A stretch of DNA of 64,000 nt from Flavobacterium sp. N2820 (GTDB lineage: Bacteria > Bacteroidota > Bacteroidia > Flavobacteriales > Flavobacteriaceae), in assembly GCF_025947285.1 (NCBI RefSeq), contig NZ_CP110008.1, forward strand, positions 1,813,001-1,877,000. The letters run 5' to 3'. Position 1 is the stretch's first letter; each line of letters opens with the position of its first letter. Under the pieces are notes generated by a model, which saw nothing but the letters and a program-made list of their open reading frames with translations, did not search any database and was not told the DNA's origin. Positions 1 through 10,018 of the stretch are shown here, piece by piece. The position numbers were made by a program, and so were the translations under genes.

Positions 1-520
<520 letters not shown>

Positions 521-541
521 TTAGTATTTTACGAATAATAA

Positions 542-549
542 CAAATTTA
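542..549 (-). promoter_or_regulatory. Promoter -7 box for eno
   Basis: Minus strand TAAATTTG is a perfect match to the Bacteroidota -7 consensus TAnnTTTG and lies 36 bp before the eno ATG. No convincing TTG is seen at the -33 distance, so the call rests on the -7 box and on the position between carA and eno. Confidence 0.5.
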
Positions 550-604
550 AAACTTAAAATTGAACTATTTTATGAATTTCAAAAAACTTATAAACGATAA
601 CGTT

Positions 605-1714
605 TTAGTTGATTGAAGATTTAATATTATCGATAAATTGGTCAAACAAATAGCTTGAATCATGAGGTCCAGGACTAGCTTCTGGGTGATATTGCACTGA
701 AAAACAGTTTTTAGATTTCATACGCATTCCTGCAACAGTTCCATCATTCAAGTGTTCGTGCGTTAATTCAAAGTCGGGATGTTTATCTAATTCTTCTCTC
801 ACGATAGCAAAACCGTGATTTTGAGACGTAATTTCACCTTTACCCGTAATTACATTTTTAACTGGATGATTGATTCCACGATGACCGTTGAACATTTTAT
901 AAGTTGAAATTCCATTCGCTAAACCAATGATTTGGTGACCTAAACAGATTCCGAATAATGGTTTATTTTCATGTAAAATTTGTTTTGCAACTTCTTGAGC
1001 GCTTTCTAAAGGTTCTGGATCGCCAGGACCATTAGATAAGAAATATCCGTCAGGGCTAAATGATTTCAAGTCTTCAAATGAAGCATTGTATGGGAAAACT
1101 TTGATATAGCAATCTCTCTTCGCTAAGTTTCTAAGGATATTGGTTTTAATTCCTAAATCTAAAGCTGAAATTTTATATTTAGCCGTTTCTTCACCAAAAA
1201 AATAAGGTGCTGTAGTTGAAACTTTCGAAGCTAATTCCAAACCATTCATATCTGGAACTTGTGCCAATTTTTCTTTTAATACTTCAATTGGAGTTCCATC
1301 TGTACAAATAACTGCATTCATTGCTCCGTTATCTCTAATATAACTTACCAATGCTCTTGTATCTACATCAGAAATTACGATAAGATTTTGTTTACTTAAA
1401 TAATCAAATAAACTTTCAGAAGCGTCTTCGCGAGAATAATTAAAGCTAAAATTTTTACAAACCAATCCTGAAATTTTTACCGAATCAGATTCAACCTCTT
1501 TTTCATTAACACCATAATTACCAATATGCGCATTGGTTGTAACCATGATTTGCCCGAAATAAGAAGGATCTGTAAAAATTTCTTGATAACCTGTTGTTCC
1601 TGTGTTAAAGGCGACTTCACCAAAAGTTACACCTTCAATTCCGATTGATTTTCCGTGAAAAATAGTACCGTCTTTAAGAAGTAAAACGGCCTTAGAACGA
1701 TTGTTGTATTTCAT
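605..1714 (-). CDS. carA: Carbamoyl-phosphate synthase small (glutaminase) subunit
   Basis: CarA releases ammonia from glutamine and passes it to the large subunit CarB for carbamoyl phosphate, the precursor of pyrimidines and arginine. The product (369 aa) has the N-terminal CPSase small-chain domain and a C-terminal class I glutaminase domain. The nucleophile is Cys257 in GICLGHQ, and the His-Glu pair is in QYHPEASPGP. A longer frame opens at TTG 1738, but that codon lies inside the -7 promoter box, so the ATG at 1714 is chosen. carB is not adjacent, so the two subunits are unlinked here. It sits directly downstream of the rplQ terminator and has its own promoter. Confidence 0.96.
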   Translation of the reverse strand: MKYNNRSKAVLLLKDGTIFHGKSIGIEGVTFGEVAFNTGTTGYQEIFTDPSYFGQIMVTTNAHIGNYGVNEKEVESDSVKISGLVCKNFSFNYSREDASESLFDYLSKQNLIVISDVDTRALVSYIRDNGAMNAVICTDGTPIEVLKEKLAQVPDMNGLELASKVSTTAPYFFGEETAKYKISALDLGIKTNILRNLAKRDCYIKVFPYNASFEDLKSFSPDGYFLSNGPGDPEPLESAQEVAKQILHENKPLFGICLGHQIIGLANGISTYKMFNGHRGINHPVKNVITGKGEITSQNHGFAIVREELDKHPDFELTHEHLNDGTVAGMRMKSKNCFSVQYHPEASPGPHDSSYLFDQFIDNIKSSIN

Positions 1715-1735
1715 TGTGTTGTGTTGTTGTGGTTG

Positions 1736-1766
1736 CAAATTTAGTTATAAAAGTTGTTTTTTTCAA
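1736..1766 (-). promoter_or_regulatory. carA promoter
   Basis: On the minus strand a TTG (1766-1764) is followed after 20 bp by TAAATTTG (1743-1736), a perfect Bacteroidota -33/-7 pair. The expected start of transcription gives a leader of only about 15-20 nt before the carA ATG. The box overlaps the alternative TTG codon of the longer reading frame, which argues against that start. Confidence 0.7.
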
Positions 1767-1785
1767 CTGTTTGATTCGTAAAACC

Positions 1786-1820
1786 AAAAAAAAAGGATAA
1801 ACTTAAAAAAGTCTATCCTT
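1786..1820 (-). terminator. Rho-independent terminator after rplQ
   Basis: A 12-bp stem (1793-1804 pairing with 1809-1820, one G-U pair, loop of 4) is followed on the minus strand by a run of T (1792-1786). It closes the long ribosomal-protein cluster and lies about 28 bp past the rplQ stop, upstream of the carA promoter. Confidence 0.85.
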
Positions 1821-1847
1821 ATTATTTTTACATGAATGGATTCATGA

Positions 1848-2330
1848 TTATTCTGTAGCTTCAGTAGTTGAAGAAGTTTCAGCTGCTGGAGCTTCAGGAG
1901 TACCTTCTGCTTTTTTAGCTTTTCCACGACGAGTCGTTTTCTTAACTTCTTTTTTACCACCATTGTACAATGTGTTGAAATCTACTAATTCAATCATTGC
2001 CATATCAGCGTTATCTCCTAAACGATTACCTAACTTGATGATACGAGTGTATCCTCCTGGACGGTCACCAACTTTAGCAGCAACTTCTCTGAACAATTCA
2101 GTAACAGCATATTTATCTCTTAAATAAGCGAAAACTGTACGACGATTGTGAGTAGTATCTTCTTTTGATTTTGTAACTAATGGTTCAACAAATTGTTTTA
2201 AAGCTTTTGCTTTAGCAACAGTAGTGTTGATCCTTTTATGTTCGATTAAAGAACAAGCCATATTAGCTAACATAGCTCTTCTATGTCCTTTTTGTCTACT
2301 TAAATGATTGAATTTTTTTCCGTGTCTCAT
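1848..2330 (-). CDS. rplQ: 50S ribosomal protein L17
   Basis: bL17 lies near the peptide exit of the 50S subunit. The first ~120 residues are the conserved L17 core, starting [20 protein letters not shown]. Residues ~125-160 form a low-complexity Lys/Arg then Ala/Thr/Glu-rich tail, longer than the core family and common in Bacteroidota. It is the last gene of the alpha operon, 63 bp after rpoA, and is followed by a strong terminator. Confidence 0.97.
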   Translation of the reverse strand: MRHGKKFNHLSRQKGHRRAMLANMACSLIEHKRINTTVAKAKALKQFVEPLVTKSKEDTTHNRRTVFAYLRDKYAVTELFREVAAKVGDRPGGYTRIIKLGNRLGDNADMAMIELVDFNTLYNGGKKEVKKTTRRGKAKKAEGTPEAPAAETSSTTEATE

Positions 2331-2393
2331 GACGTTTTTTATTTATCTTCATCTTGCATCAATCCATAAAATGGAGCGCAAAATATGAAGCAA

Positions 2394-3386
2394 TTACTCT
2401 TTATCTAATTTATATTTAGTAAGATCCATTCCAAAAGTTAGGTTTTTATTTGCCACTAACTCATCTAATTCAGTTAATGATTTTTTACCAAAATTACGGA
2501 ACTTCATTAAGTCGTTTTTGTTGAAAGAAACTAAATCACCAAGTGTATCAACTTCAGCTGCTTTTAAGCAATTTAATGCTCTAACAGATAAGTCCATATC
2601 TACTAATTTAGTTTTTAATAATTGTCTCATATGAAGAGATTCTTCATCGTAAGACTCAGTTTGAGCAATTTCATCTGCCTCAAGCGTGATTCTTTCATCA
2701 GAAAACAACATAAAGTGGTGAATCAACGTTTTAGCTGCTTCAGTTAATGCATCTTTAGGATGGATAGAACCATCAGTAATGATTTCAAAAACTAATTTTT
2801 CGTAATCCGTTTTTTGTTCCACACGGAAATTCTCAATAGTATATTTCACATTCTTTACTGGTGTGTAAATAGAATCTGTGTAAATAGTACCAATTGGAGC
2901 ATTTGATTTTTTGTTCTCTTCTGCAGGAACATAACCTCTACCTTTTTCGATAGAAAGTTCCATATTTAAAGTTGTTTTGCTATCTAAATTACAGATAACT
3001 AAATCTGGATTTAAAACTTGAAAACCAGAGATGAATTTTTGAAAATCACCTGCAGTAATCTTATCTTTTCCTGAAAGAGAGATAGAAACAGATTCATTAT
3101 CGATATCTTCAATTTGACGTTTGAAACGTACTTGTTTAAGATTTAAGATAATTTCTGTAACATCTTCAACCACACCAGAAATTGTAGAGAACTCATGTTC
3201 TACACCTTCAATTCTTACTGATGTAATTGCGTATCCTTCAAGAGAAGAAAGCAAAACTCTTCTAAGTGCATTACCAACAGTCAATCCATAACCAGGTTCT
3301 AAAGGTCTAAATTCAAATTTACCTTCAAAATCGGTTGAATCGATCATGATAACTTTATCGGGCTTTTGAAAATTAAATATTGCCAT
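2394..3386 (-). CDS. rpoA: DNA-directed RNA polymerase subunit alpha
   Basis: RpoA (330 aa) dimerises to nucleate RNA polymerase assembly. The alpha-NTD covers about residues 1-230 ([20 protein letters not shown] is the classic assembly motif). The alpha-CTD with its helix-hairpin-helix covers about 250-320 ([16 protein letters not shown]). The frame can be opened six codons upstream at a TTG (3404), but the ATG at 3386 gives the usual [12 protein letters not shown] start. It follows rpsD by 21 bp and precedes rplQ, the usual alpha-operon order. Confidence 0.97.
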   Translation of the reverse strand: MAIFNFQKPDKVIMIDSTDFEGKFEFRPLEPGYGLTVGNALRRVLLSSLEGYAITSVRIEGVEHEFSTISGVVEDVTEIILNLKQVRFKRQIEDIDNESVSISLSGKDKITAGDFQKFISGFQVLNPDLVICNLDSKTTLNMELSIEKGRGYVPAEENKKSNAPIGTIYTDSIYTPVKNVKYTIENFRVEQKTDYEKLVFEIITDGSIHPKDALTEAAKTLIHHFMLFSDERITLEADEIAQTESYDEESLHMRQLLKTKLVDMDLSVRALNCLKAAEVDTLGDLVSFNKNDLMKFRNFGKKSLTELDELVANKNLTFGMDLTKYKLDKE

Positions 3387-3407
3387 ACTTTCGACTAAAG
3401 TCAATTA

Positions 3408-4013
3408 TTATTTGTTATACAACTCAACGATTAGTTGTTCTTTAATATTTTCTGGAATTTGAAGTCTTTGAGGTACAGAAACGAAAGTACCTTCTTTAGT
3501 ATCATTGTTCCAAGTAATCCACTCATAAACTTGAGAAGCACTAGATAAAGAACGGTCGATAGCTTCAAGAGATTTAGATTTTTCACGAACAGCTACTTTA
3601 TCACCAGCTTTTAAGTGGTAAGAAGGAACGTTCACTAATTCACCGTTAACAGTAATGTGTCTGTGAACAACGATTTGACGTGCTGCTCTACGAGAAGGAG
3701 CAATACCCATTCTGTATACAACATTATCTAAACGAGCTTCACATAATTGAAGTAAAATTTCACCTGTTACTCCAGAAGCAGCAGATGCTTTTTTAAATAA
3801 ATTTCTGAATTGTTTTTCAAGAATTCCGTAAGTGTACTTCGCTTTTTGCTTTTCCATTAACTGAACTGCATATTCAGATTTTTTACCTCTCTTTTTAGCT
3901 AAACCATGTTGCCCTGGAGGGTAATTTCTTTTTTCGAAGGCTTTGTCTTCTCCGAATATTGCTTCGCCAAATTTACGAGCAATCTTAGTTTTTGGACCAG
4001 TATATCTTGCCAT
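3408..4013 (-). CDS. rpsD: 30S ribosomal protein S4
   Basis: uS4 (201 aa) is a primary 16S rRNA binder and, in other bacteria, a translational autoregulator. The N-terminus [17 protein letters not shown] lacks the CxxC zinc cluster of zinc-type S4. The S4 RNA-binding domain is around residues 95-160 ([20 protein letters not shown]). It stands apart from rpsK by 83 bp containing a terminator-like hairpin, which may control it separately from rpsM-rpsK. Confidence 0.97.
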   Translation of the reverse strand: MARYTGPKTKIARKFGEAIFGEDKAFEKRNYPPGQHGLAKKRGKKSEYAVQLMEKQKAKYTYGILEKQFRNLFKKASAASGVTGEILLQLCEARLDNVVYRMGIAPSRRAARQIVVHRHITVNGELVNVPSYHLKAGDKVAVREKSKSLEAIDRSLSSASQVYEWITWNNDTKEGTFVSVPQRLQIPENIKEQLIVELYNK

Positions 4014-4029
4014 TTTAAAAAATTAAAAA

Positions 4030-4082
4030 AGGTAGGAATTATGAATTCAGGTCTATATCCTTCGATAATTTTAAACCTACCT
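4030..4082 (-). promoter_or_regulatory. Terminator-like hairpin in the rpsD leader (attenuator or autoregulatory site candidate)
   Basis: In the minus strand AGGTAGG (4082-4076) pairs with CCTACCT (4036-4030), with an inner ATTAT/ATAAT pairing (4069-4065 with 4042-4038). The outer stem is followed by TTTTTT, AA and TTTTTT just before the rpsD ATG at 4013. The shape is that of a terminator placed immediately ahead of a gene, or of a leader bound by S4. Function is inferred. Confidence 0.5.
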
Positions 4083-4096
4083 GTGTTATACTTAAA

Positions 4097-4480
4097 TTAT
4101 ACTCTTCTTCTTTTCGGAGGACGACATCCGTTATGTGGCATTGGAGTTACATCAATGATTTCTGTAACTTCAACTCCAGAATTGTGAATAGATCTGATTG
4201 CAGATTCTCTTCCGTTTCCTGGTCCTTTCACATAAACTTTTACTTTCTTTAGTCCAGCTTCAAGAGCTACTTTACTACAATCTTCTGCTGCCATTTGAGC
4301 TGCATAAGGAGTATTCTTTTTAGAACCTCTAAAGCCCATTTTACCAGCTGAAGACCAAGAAATTACTTCACCTTTCTTATTGGTTAAAGAAATGATGATG
4401 TTGTTAAAAGTAGCATTAATATGCGCTTCACCCGAAGATTCAACGATAACTTTACGTTTTTTTGCAGTTGCTTTAGCCAT
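4097..4480 (-). CDS. rpsK: 30S ribosomal protein S11
   Basis: uS11 (127 aa) forms part of the 30S platform and the Shine-Dalgarno region. Conserved stretches include [16 protein letters not shown] and the basic C-terminus [15 protein letters not shown]. It lies 11 bp after rpsM, and the pair are followed by the rpsD leader hairpin. Confidence 0.97.
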   Translation of the reverse strand: MAKATAKKRKVIVESSGEAHINATFNNIIISLTNKKGEVISWSSAGKMGFRGSKKNTPYAAQMAAEDCSKVALEAGLKKVKVYVKGPGNGRESAIRSIHNSGVEVTEIIDVTPMPHNGCRPPKRRRV

Positions 4481-4491
4481 ATTATTACTTA

Positions 4492-4866
4492 TTATTTAGT
4501 TGCTTTTTTCTTGTTAGCAACAGTTTTTCTCTTACCTTTTCTAGTTCTAGAATTGTTTTTAGTTCTTTGACCTCTTAATGGAAGTCCAGCTCTGTGACGA
4601 ATACCTCTTTGACATCCGATGTCCATTAAACGTTTGATGTTTAATTGAACTTCTGAACGCAATTCTCCTTCAATTTTAAAGTATGACACCGCTTCACGGA
4701 TTGCTCCGATTTCGTCGTCATTCCAATCTTGAACTTTTTTGTCTTCGCTCACTTGAGCTTTAGCTAATATATCTTTAGCTCTGCTTCTACCTATACCAAA
4801 TATGTATGTTAAAGCAATGATTCCTCTTTTTTGTTTAGGTATATCTACCCCTGCAATTCTTGCCAT
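4492..4866 (-). CDS. rpsM: 30S ribosomal protein S13
   Basis: uS13 (124 aa) contacts the P-site tRNA and the 50S head bridge. It begins [15 protein letters not shown], has the helix-two-turn-helix region ([16 protein letters not shown]), and ends in a Lys/Arg-rich tail that reaches the tRNA. It follows rpmJ after 2 bp. Confidence 0.97.
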   Translation of the reverse strand: MARIAGVDIPKQKRGIIALTYIFGIGRSRAKDILAKAQVSEDKKVQDWNDDEIGAIREAVSYFKIEGELRSEVQLNIKRLMDIGCQRGIRHRAGLPLRGQRTKNNSRTRKGKRKTVANKKKATK

Positions 4867-4868
4867 AA

Positions 4869-4985
4869 TTATCCTTGTCTTTGTTTAAATCTAGGATTCT
4901 TTTTGTTAATAACGTATAATCTTCCTTTTCTACGTACAATAATGCACTCGGCACTTCTTTTTTTAACTGATGCTCTTACTTTCAT
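4869..4985 (-). CDS. rpmJ: 50S ribosomal protein L36 (zinc-free form)
   Basis: This 38-codon gene encodes bL36, starting [20 protein letters not shown] and ending NPRFKQRQG. The zinc-binding form carries three Cys and one His; here only one Cys (residue 14) remains, so this is the C-minus, zinc-independent type. It sits between infA (10 bp upstream) and rpsM (2 bp downstream), the expected place. Confidence 0.96.
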
Positions 4986-4995
4986 TTTAATAGCT

Positions 4996-5211
4996 TTAGT
5001 ATCTATAAGTAATTCTTGCTTTAGACAAATCATAAGGGCTCATTTCAAGTTTTACCTTGTCTCCTGGTAACAATTTAATGTAATGCATACGCATTTTACC
5101 AGAGATATGAGCGATTACAATATGTCCGTTCTCTAACTCCACACGAAACATAGCATTTGACAATGCTTCAATGATTGTTCCGTCTTGTTCTATTGCTGAT
5201 TGTTTTGCCAT
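4996..5211 (-). CDS. infA: Translation initiation factor IF-1
   Basis: IF-1 (71 aa) is a single S1/OB-fold protein that occupies the 30S A site during initiation. The sequence [20 protein letters not shown] and the motif [19 protein letters not shown] are diagnostic. It follows secY by 5 bp. The map gene found between secY and infA in many bacteria is absent. Confidence 0.97.
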   Translation of the reverse strand: MAKQSAIEQDGTIIEALSNAMFRVELENGHIVIAHISGKMRMHYIKLLPGDKVKLEMSPYDLSKARITYRY

Positions 5212-5216
5212 AAAAA

Positions 5217-6563
5217 TTAAGCTACTGCTTTTCTATTTTTACCACTTTTCATCAAACCATCATAGTGTTTATTCAATAAATAAGAATTTATTTGTTGAAT
5301 AGTATCTATTGCAACTCCAACCATAATTAATAAAGAAGTACCTCCATAAAAATAACCCCACGCACCCTGAACACCAAGTAAACTTACTGCTATAGCTGGG
5401 AACACAGCGATTAAAGCAAGAAATAACGAACCTGGGAAAGTTATTAATGACATTATTTTATCTAGGTAGTCTCCTGTTTCAACTCCTGGCTTAATACCTG
5501 GAATAAAACCACCACTTCTTTTTAAATCATCGGCCATTTTATTAGTTGGTACAGTAATTGCGGTGTAAAAGTACGTAAAAATTACGATTAACAAAGCAAA
5601 AACTATATTATATACCAATCCAAATGGATCATTAAACATTGATGCTAATGATACTGCGCTATCAGATTTAGATAAACCTGAAACTGCAGCTGGAATAAAC
5701 ATAATTGCTTGAGCAAAAATGATCGGCATTACACCTGATGCATTTAACTTCAATGGTATAAACTGTCTGTTTGCACCATTCATGTCTTGTTCAAAATCTC
5801 CAGAAACTGTACGTCTAGCATATTGTACTGGAATTCTTCTTACAGCCATTACTAATAAAATACATGCTATAATTACTAAAAACCATAAGATTAATTCGAT
5901 AACAATCATCATTAAACCACCGTTTGCTTGGGCTGTTCTTGATGAATATTCTTGAATAAAAGCTTGAGGCATTCTAGCAATAATACCAACCATAATCAAT
6001 AATGAAATACCGTTACCGATACCTTTATCAGTGATTTTTTCTCCTAACCACATTGCGAAAATTGTCCCTGTAACTAAGATTAGTACAGAAGAAAATAAGA
6101 ATGGGAAAGAACCAGCTCCTAACATAAACGCATCACTTGGTAATGTTTTATATAAGTTATAGATATAACCAGGACCTTGAACTAAGGTAATTAAGATTGT
6201 TAACCATCTTGTAATTTGGTTAATTTTCTTTCTACCACTTTCACCATCTTTTTGCAATTTTTGTAAATATGGTACTGCGATGCCCATTAATTGAACAACG
6301 ATAGAAGCTGATATATAAGGCATGATACCTAATGCAAATACAGAAGCCTGCGAAAACGCGCCTCCTGTAAATACATTAATTAACCATCCAATACCTTCAT
6401 CAGTTTGATTTGTAAGATTAGTCAATTTAGTAGCATCAATTCCCGGAAGGGTTACTTGAGCACCAAAACGGTACACTAATAATAATCCAAGAGTTAACAA
6501 AATTCTATTTTTTAACTCTTCGATTTTCCAAACGTTGATGAATGAATCTATAAATTTCTTCAT
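5217..6563 (-). CDS. secY: Protein translocase subunit SecY
   Basis: SecY (448 aa) is the pore of the inner-membrane Sec translocon. Ten hydrophobic segments can be followed along the chain. The family signatures [15 protein letters not shown] (after TM1 and the plug region) and the cytoplasmic loop with [10 protein letters not shown] are present. It lies between rplO and infA in the spc operon, the usual position. Confidence 0.97.
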   Translation of the reverse strand: MKKFIDSFINVWKIEELKNRILLTLGLLLVYRFGAQVTLPGIDATKLTNLTNQTDEGIGWLINVFTGGAFSQASVFALGIMPYISASIVVQLMGIAVPYLQKLQKDGESGRKKINQITRWLTILITLVQGPGYIYNLYKTLPSDAFMLGAGSFPFLFSSVLILVTGTIFAMWLGEKITDKGIGNGISLLIMVGIIARMPQAFIQEYSSRTAQANGGLMMIVIELILWFLVIIACILLVMAVRRIPVQYARRTVSGDFEQDMNGANRQFIPLKLNASGVMPIIFAQAIMFIPAAVSGLSKSDSAVSLASMFNDPFGLVYNIVFALLIVIFTYFYTAITVPTNKMADDLKRSGGFIPGIKPGVETGDYLDKIMSLITFPGSLFLALIAVFPAIAVSLLGVQGAWGYFYGGTSLLIMVGVAIDTIQQINSYLLNKHYDGLMKSGKNRKAVA

Positions 6564-6575
6564 TTTACTAAAAGA

Positions 6576-7028
6576 TTATAAAGTTACAGCTTCTCCACCA
6601 GCAGCCTCGATAGCCGCTTTTGCAGATGCAGTAAATTTGTGAGCACTTACTTTAAGTTTTGTTGTTAGCTCACCTCTTCCTAAAATCTTTACTAAGCTAT
6701 TTTTTGTAGCTAAACGAGTATCTACAAATACAGTAAAATCTACTGTATCGGTAACTACACCGTTATCTACTAATAATTGTAACGAATCAAGGTTAATACC
6801 TTGATATTCTACTCTATTAATGTTCTTGAAACCAAACTTAGGCACACGTCTTTGAAGTGGCATTTGACCACCTTCAAAACCAATTTTCTTAGAATAACCA
6901 GAACGAGACTTAGCTCCTTTGTGTCCACGTGCAGCGGTACCACCTTTACCAGAACCTTCTCCTCTACCTACTCTTTTATTTTGGTTGTGAACTGAACCTT
7001 CAGCTGGTTGTAAGTTACTTAAATTCAT
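6576..7028 (-). CDS. rplO: 50S ribosomal protein L15
   Basis: uL15 (150 aa) is an early 50S assembly protein. The Gly/Arg/Lys-rich N-terminal extension (RVGRGEGSGKGGTAARGHKG) and the C-terminal globular domain fit the family and its usual length. It is 12 bp upstream of secY and 12 bp downstream of rpmD. Confidence 0.97.
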   Translation of the reverse strand: MNLSNLQPAEGSVHNQNKRVGRGEGSGKGGTAARGHKGAKSRSGYSKKIGFEGGQMPLQRRVPKFGFKNINRVEYQGINLDSLQLLVDNGVVTDTVDFTVFVDTRLATKNSLVKILGRGELTTKLKVSAHKFTASAKAAIEAAGGEAVTL

Positions 7029-7040
7029 AACTGTATAGTG

Positions 7041-7223
7041 TTATTTAGTTTCTTCAACAGAAACTAAGTGTTTAACTTTATTTACCATTCCAAGGATAGC
7101 AGGATTTGCATCATGCTCAACAACTTGTCCCATTTTACGAAGACCTAAAGCTTCCAAAGTTCTCTTTTGATCAAGAGGACAATTGATTTTACTTCTTACT
7201 TGTTTTACTTTTAATTTTGCCAT
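7041..7223 (-). CDS. rpmD: 50S ribosomal protein L30
   Basis: uL30 (60 aa) starts MAKLKVKQVRSKINCP and has the conserved LEALGLRKMGQVVEHD stretch. Its length is normal for bacteria. It lies between rpsE and rplO as in the standard spc operon. Confidence 0.96.
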   Translation of the reverse strand: MAKLKVKQVRSKINCPLDQKRTLEALGLRKMGQVVEHDANPAILGMVNKVKHLVSVEETK

Positions 7224-7236
7224 GATTTCCTGTTGA

Positions 7237-7761
7237 TTAACCTTTGAATACTTTTTCTAAAGATACTCCTCTTTGTTTAGCTACCGTTAAAGCGCTTCTC
7301 ATTTGTAATAAAGCATCAAAAGTTGCTTTTACTACGTTATGAGGGTTAGAAGAACCTTGTGATTTAGATAATACATCATGAATACCTACTGATTCTAATA
7401 CGGCACGAACCGCACCACCAGCAATTACTCCAGTACCATGAGAAGCAGGCATTAAAAACACTCTTGCTCCACCAAATTTACCTTTTTGTTCATGAGGTAC
7501 AGACTGACCATTTAAAGGAATTCTAACTAGATTTTTCTTAGCATCTTCTACTGCTTTTGCAATAGCTTCAGAAACATCTTTAGATTTTCCTAACCCATGA
7601 CCTACCACACCGTTTTCATCACCAACTACTACGATAGCAGAGAAACCAAATGCTCTACCCCCTTTAGTAACTTTAGTAACACGATTTACACTCACCAAAC
7701 GGTCTTTTAATTCAAGACCTCCTGGTTTTACAATCTCTACGTTTTTATAATTATGATACAT
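7237..7761 (-). CDS. rpsE: 30S ribosomal protein S5
   Basis: uS5 (174 aa) acts in mRNA entry and decoding accuracy. The double-stranded-RNA-binding N domain is seen around residues 19-85 ([18 protein letters not shown] stretch), followed by the C-terminal domain with [20 protein letters not shown]. It follows rplR by 6 bp. Confidence 0.97.
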   Translation of the reverse strand: MYHNYKNVEIVKPGGLELKDRLVSVNRVTKVTKGGRAFGFSAIVVVGDENGVVGHGLGKSKDVSEAIAKAVEDAKKNLVRIPLNGQSVPHEQKGKFGGARVFLMPASHGTGVIAGGAVRAVLESVGIHDVLSKSQGSSNPHNVVKATFDALLQMRSALTVAKQRGVSLEKVFKG

Positions 7762-7767
7762 AATTTC

Positions 7768-8118
7768 TTAGAATTTAAGTCCAGCTTCTCTAGCTCCTTC
7801 AGCTAATGATTTCACACGTCCATGGTATAAATACCCACCTCTATCAAAAGAGATTGTTGAAATACCTGCTTTAAGTGCTTTTTCAGCAACTAATTTACCA
7901 ACTGCTTTTGCAGTTTCAACAGAAGTTCCTTGAGCAACATCTTTATCTCTCGATGAAGCTGCTACTAATGTAGTTCCGTTTACGTCATCTATGATTTGCG
8001 CATAGATTTCTTTATTACTTCTGAATACAGAAAGTCTTGGTTGAGCAGCAGTTCCGCTTACAATCTTTCTGATTCTGAACTTAATTCTTTGTCTTCTTTC
8101 AGATTTCGTTAATGACAT
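7768..8118 (-). CDS. rplR: 50S ribosomal protein L18
   Basis: uL18 (116 aa) binds 5S rRNA. Characteristic stretches are [17 protein letters not shown] and the C-terminal [19 protein letters not shown]. It is 11 bp after rplF and 6 bp before rpsE. Confidence 0.97.
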   Translation of the reverse strand: MSLTKSERRQRIKFRIRKIVSGTAAQPRLSVFRSNKEIYAQIIDDVNGTTLVAASSRDKDVAQGTSVETAKAVGKLVAEKALKAGISTISFDRGGYLYHGRVKSLAEGAREAGLKF

Positions 8119-8129
8119 AGTCTTAATTT

Positions 8130-8672
8130 TTAAGCTGATTTACCTGCTTTTCTTCTTAGTTCTTCTCCTACAAACTTAACTCCTTTTCCTTTATATGGTT
8201 CAGGTTTGCGGAAACCTCTGATCTTCGCAGCTACTTGACCTAATAATTGTTTGTCGAATGATGATAATTTTACTATCGGATTTTTACCTTTTTCTGATAC
8301 TGTTTCAACAGTAACTTCTTTTACAACTTCTAAAACGATGTTGTGAGAAAATCCTAAAGCTAAATCAAGTTTTTGTCCTTGATTAGATGCTCTATAACCT
8401 ACTCCAACTAATTCTAACTCTTTTGTAAAACCTTCAGAAACACCAATAATCATGTTATTGATTAATGAACGATAAAGTCCGTGTTTCGCTCTCTCATCTT
8501 TATGATCTGACGAACGCTCAACGATAACTTGGTTATCTTCGATTTTAACTGTTACATCAGAAAATTCTTGAGTAAGCTCGCCTAATTTCCCTTTTACTGT
8601 AACTACAGCATCTTTAACTTCTACAGTTATTCCTGCTGGAATTGCAATTGGATTTTTACCTATTCTTGACAT
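8130..8672 (-). CDS. rplF: 50S ribosomal protein L6
   Basis: uL6 (180 aa) has two related alpha/beta domains. It begins [15 protein letters not shown], and the C-terminal rRNA-binding motif [11 protein letters not shown] is present. It follows rpsH by 16 bp. Confidence 0.97.
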   Translation of the reverse strand: MSRIGKNPIAIPAGITVEVKDAVVTVKGKLGELTQEFSDVTVKIEDNQVIVERSSDHKDERAKHGLYRSLINNMIIGVSEGFTKELELVGVGYRASNQGQKLDLALGFSHNIVLEVVKEVTVETVSEKGKNPIVKLSSFDKQLLGQVAAKIRGFRKPEPYKGKGVKFVGEELRRKAGKSA

Positions 8673-8688
8673 TGTCTACTCTTTATTA

Positions 8689-9087
8689 TTAATATACGTA
8701 ACAAACAACTTCACCACCAACATTTAATTGCTTAGCTTGTTTTCCTGTCATCAATCCTTTTGATGTAGAAACAATAGCAATACCTAAACCATTTAAGATT
8801 CTTGGTAAGTCTGATGAACCAGCATATTTACGTAAACCTGGTTTACTAATTCTTTGGATGTCTTTGATAACTGACTCTTTCGTGTCTTTATCATACTTAA
8901 GAGCAATTTTGATAGTACCCTGTACAGAGTTATCATCAAATTTATAACTTAAGATATATCCTTGATCGAATAAAATCTTTGTGATTTCTTTTTTCATGTT
9001 AGATGCAGGAATTTCTACCACTTTGTGGTTAGCTCTCACTGCATTTCTAACTCTCGTAAGATAATCGGCAATTGGATCTGTATACAT
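8689..9087 (-). CDS. rpsH: 30S ribosomal protein S8
   Basis: uS8 (132 aa) binds helix 21 of 16S rRNA and, in E. coli, represses spc-operon translation. It starts MYTDPIADYLTRVRNA and ends with the GKQAKQLNVGGEVVCYVY region. A 104-bp gap with its own promoter and a perfect hairpin separates it from rpsN, unlike its tightly packed neighbours, so rpsH onwards can probably be transcribed on its own. Confidence 0.97.
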   Translation of the reverse strand: MYTDPIADYLTRVRNAVRANHKVVEIPASNMKKEITKILFDQGYILSYKFDDNSVQGTIKIALKYDKDTKESVIKDIQRISKPGLRKYAGSSDLPRILNGLGIAIVSTSKGLMTGKQAKQLNVGGEVVCYVY

Positions 9088-9111
9088 ATGTATATATTTG
9101 CGGTTATGGTT

Positions 9112-9136
9112 TTCAATCCGCCCTCAGCGGATTGAA
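9112..9136 (-). promoter_or_regulatory. Perfect 10-bp inverted repeat in the rpsH leader
   Basis: TTCAATCCGC (9112-9121) and GCGGATTGAA (9127-9136) pair perfectly around a 5-nt loop. It lies between the internal promoter and the rpsH ATG, so the leader RNA would carry a stable hairpin about 25 nt before the start codon. No T run follows, so it is not a simple terminator; it may be a binding site for a ribosomal protein. Function is inferred. Confidence 0.55.
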
Positions 9137-9167
9137 CCTTTAACCAGTTAAATTATTTTTTGGATTG

Positions 9168-9198
9168 CAAAAGTAATAACTTTTTTTTAAATTACCAA
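9168..9198 (-). promoter_or_regulatory. Internal promoter in front of rpsH
   Basis: Minus strand TTG (9198-9196), 20 bp spacer, then TACTTTTG (9175-9168): a full match to the Bacteroidota promoter pattern. The -33 part lies in the last codons of rpsN. It predicts a transcript of about 75-80 nt of leader ahead of rpsH. Confidence 0.7.
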
Positions 9199-9461
9199 GA
9201 TGCTTTTTTAACACCTGGAATTAATCCTTGGTTAGCCATTTCACGGAATGTAACACGAGAAAGACCGAATTGACGCATATACCCTCTTGGTCTACCTGTT
9301 AATTTACAACGATTGTGTAAACGTACTGGTGATGCATTTTTAGGTAATTTTTGTAATGCTTCAAAATCTCCAGCAGCCTTAAGCGCTTTTCTTTTCTCTG
9401 CATATTTGTCAACAACTGCTTGTCTCTTTACCTCACGGGCTTTCATTGATTCTTTAGCCAT
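9192..9461 (-). CDS. rpsN: 30S ribosomal protein S14 (zinc-free form)
   Basis: uS14 (89 aa) is in the 30S head. The length and the C-terminal motif [19 protein letters not shown] identify it. Only one Cys is present, so this is the long, zinc-independent form and not the short CxxC form. It follows rplE by 3 bp and its 3' end overlaps the -33 box of the rpsH promoter. Confidence 0.97.
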   Translation of the reverse strand: MAKESMKAREVKRQAVVDKYAEKRKALKAAGDFEALQKLPKNASPVRLHNRCKLTGRPRGYMRQFGLSRVTFREMANQGLIPGVKKASW

Positions 9462-9464
9462 ATC

Positions 9465-10016
9465 TTAATTCTTTTTAAAAGGTAATCCTAATTCCGCTAA
9501 TAATGATTTTGCTTCTTTATCTGTTTGAGCAGACGTTACAAAAGTGATATCAAAACCAGATATTTTGTTTACTTTATCAATATCAATTTCTGGGAAAATG
9601 ATTTGTTCTAAAACACCTAAGTTATAATTTCCTCTTCCGTCAAACCCTGTAGATTTAATTCCGCTGAAATCTCTAACACGTGGCAAAGATGAAGTAATCA
9701 ATCTATCTAAGAATTCATACATTCTTTCTCCACGTAAAGTTACTTTAGCACCAATTGGCATACCTTTTCTCAATTTGAAAGACGCAACGTCCTTTTTAGA
9801 GATTGTAGCAACTGCTTTTTGCCCAGTAATTTTTGTCATTTCTTCAACAGCGTAATCCACTAACTTTTTGTCAGATACAGCTGCACCAACTCCACGGCTT
9901 ACAACGATTTTTTCAAGTTTTGGAACTTGCATTACGTTTTTGTAACCGAATTCTTCTGTAAGAGCAGCAATTACTCTGCTCTTATATTCTTCTTTTAGTC
10001 TAGGAATATATGCCAT
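9465..10016 (-). CDS. rplE: 50S ribosomal protein L5
   Basis: uL5 (183 aa) binds 5S rRNA and contacts the P-site tRNA. Conserved stretches are [28 protein letters not shown] and the C-terminal [20 protein letters not shown]. It lies 2 bp after rplX. Confidence 0.97.
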   Translation of the reverse strand: MAYIPRLKEEYKSRVIAALTEEFGYKNVMQVPKLEKIVVSRGVGAAVSDKKLVDYAVEEMTKITGQKAVATISKKDVASFKLRKGMPIGAKVTLRGERMYEFLDRLITSSLPRVRDFSGIKSTGFDGRGNYNLGVLEQIIFPEIDIDKVNKISGFDITFVTSAQTDKEAKSLLAELGLPFKKN

Positions 10017-10018
10017 AA

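Noticed and set aside
1715..1738. TTG start giving carA eight extra residues
   Set aside because: The codon overlaps a perfect -7 promoter box, and the extension MQPQQHNT is low complexity; ATG 1714 fits the family start.
3387..3404. TTG start for rpoA
   Set aside because: The six extra codons are absent from RpoA, which starts MAIFNFQK at the ATG 3386.
9093..9100. Plus-strand TATATTTG between rpsH and rpsN
   Set aside because: It matches the -7 consensus but no plus-strand gene follows; probably chance in A+T-rich DNA.
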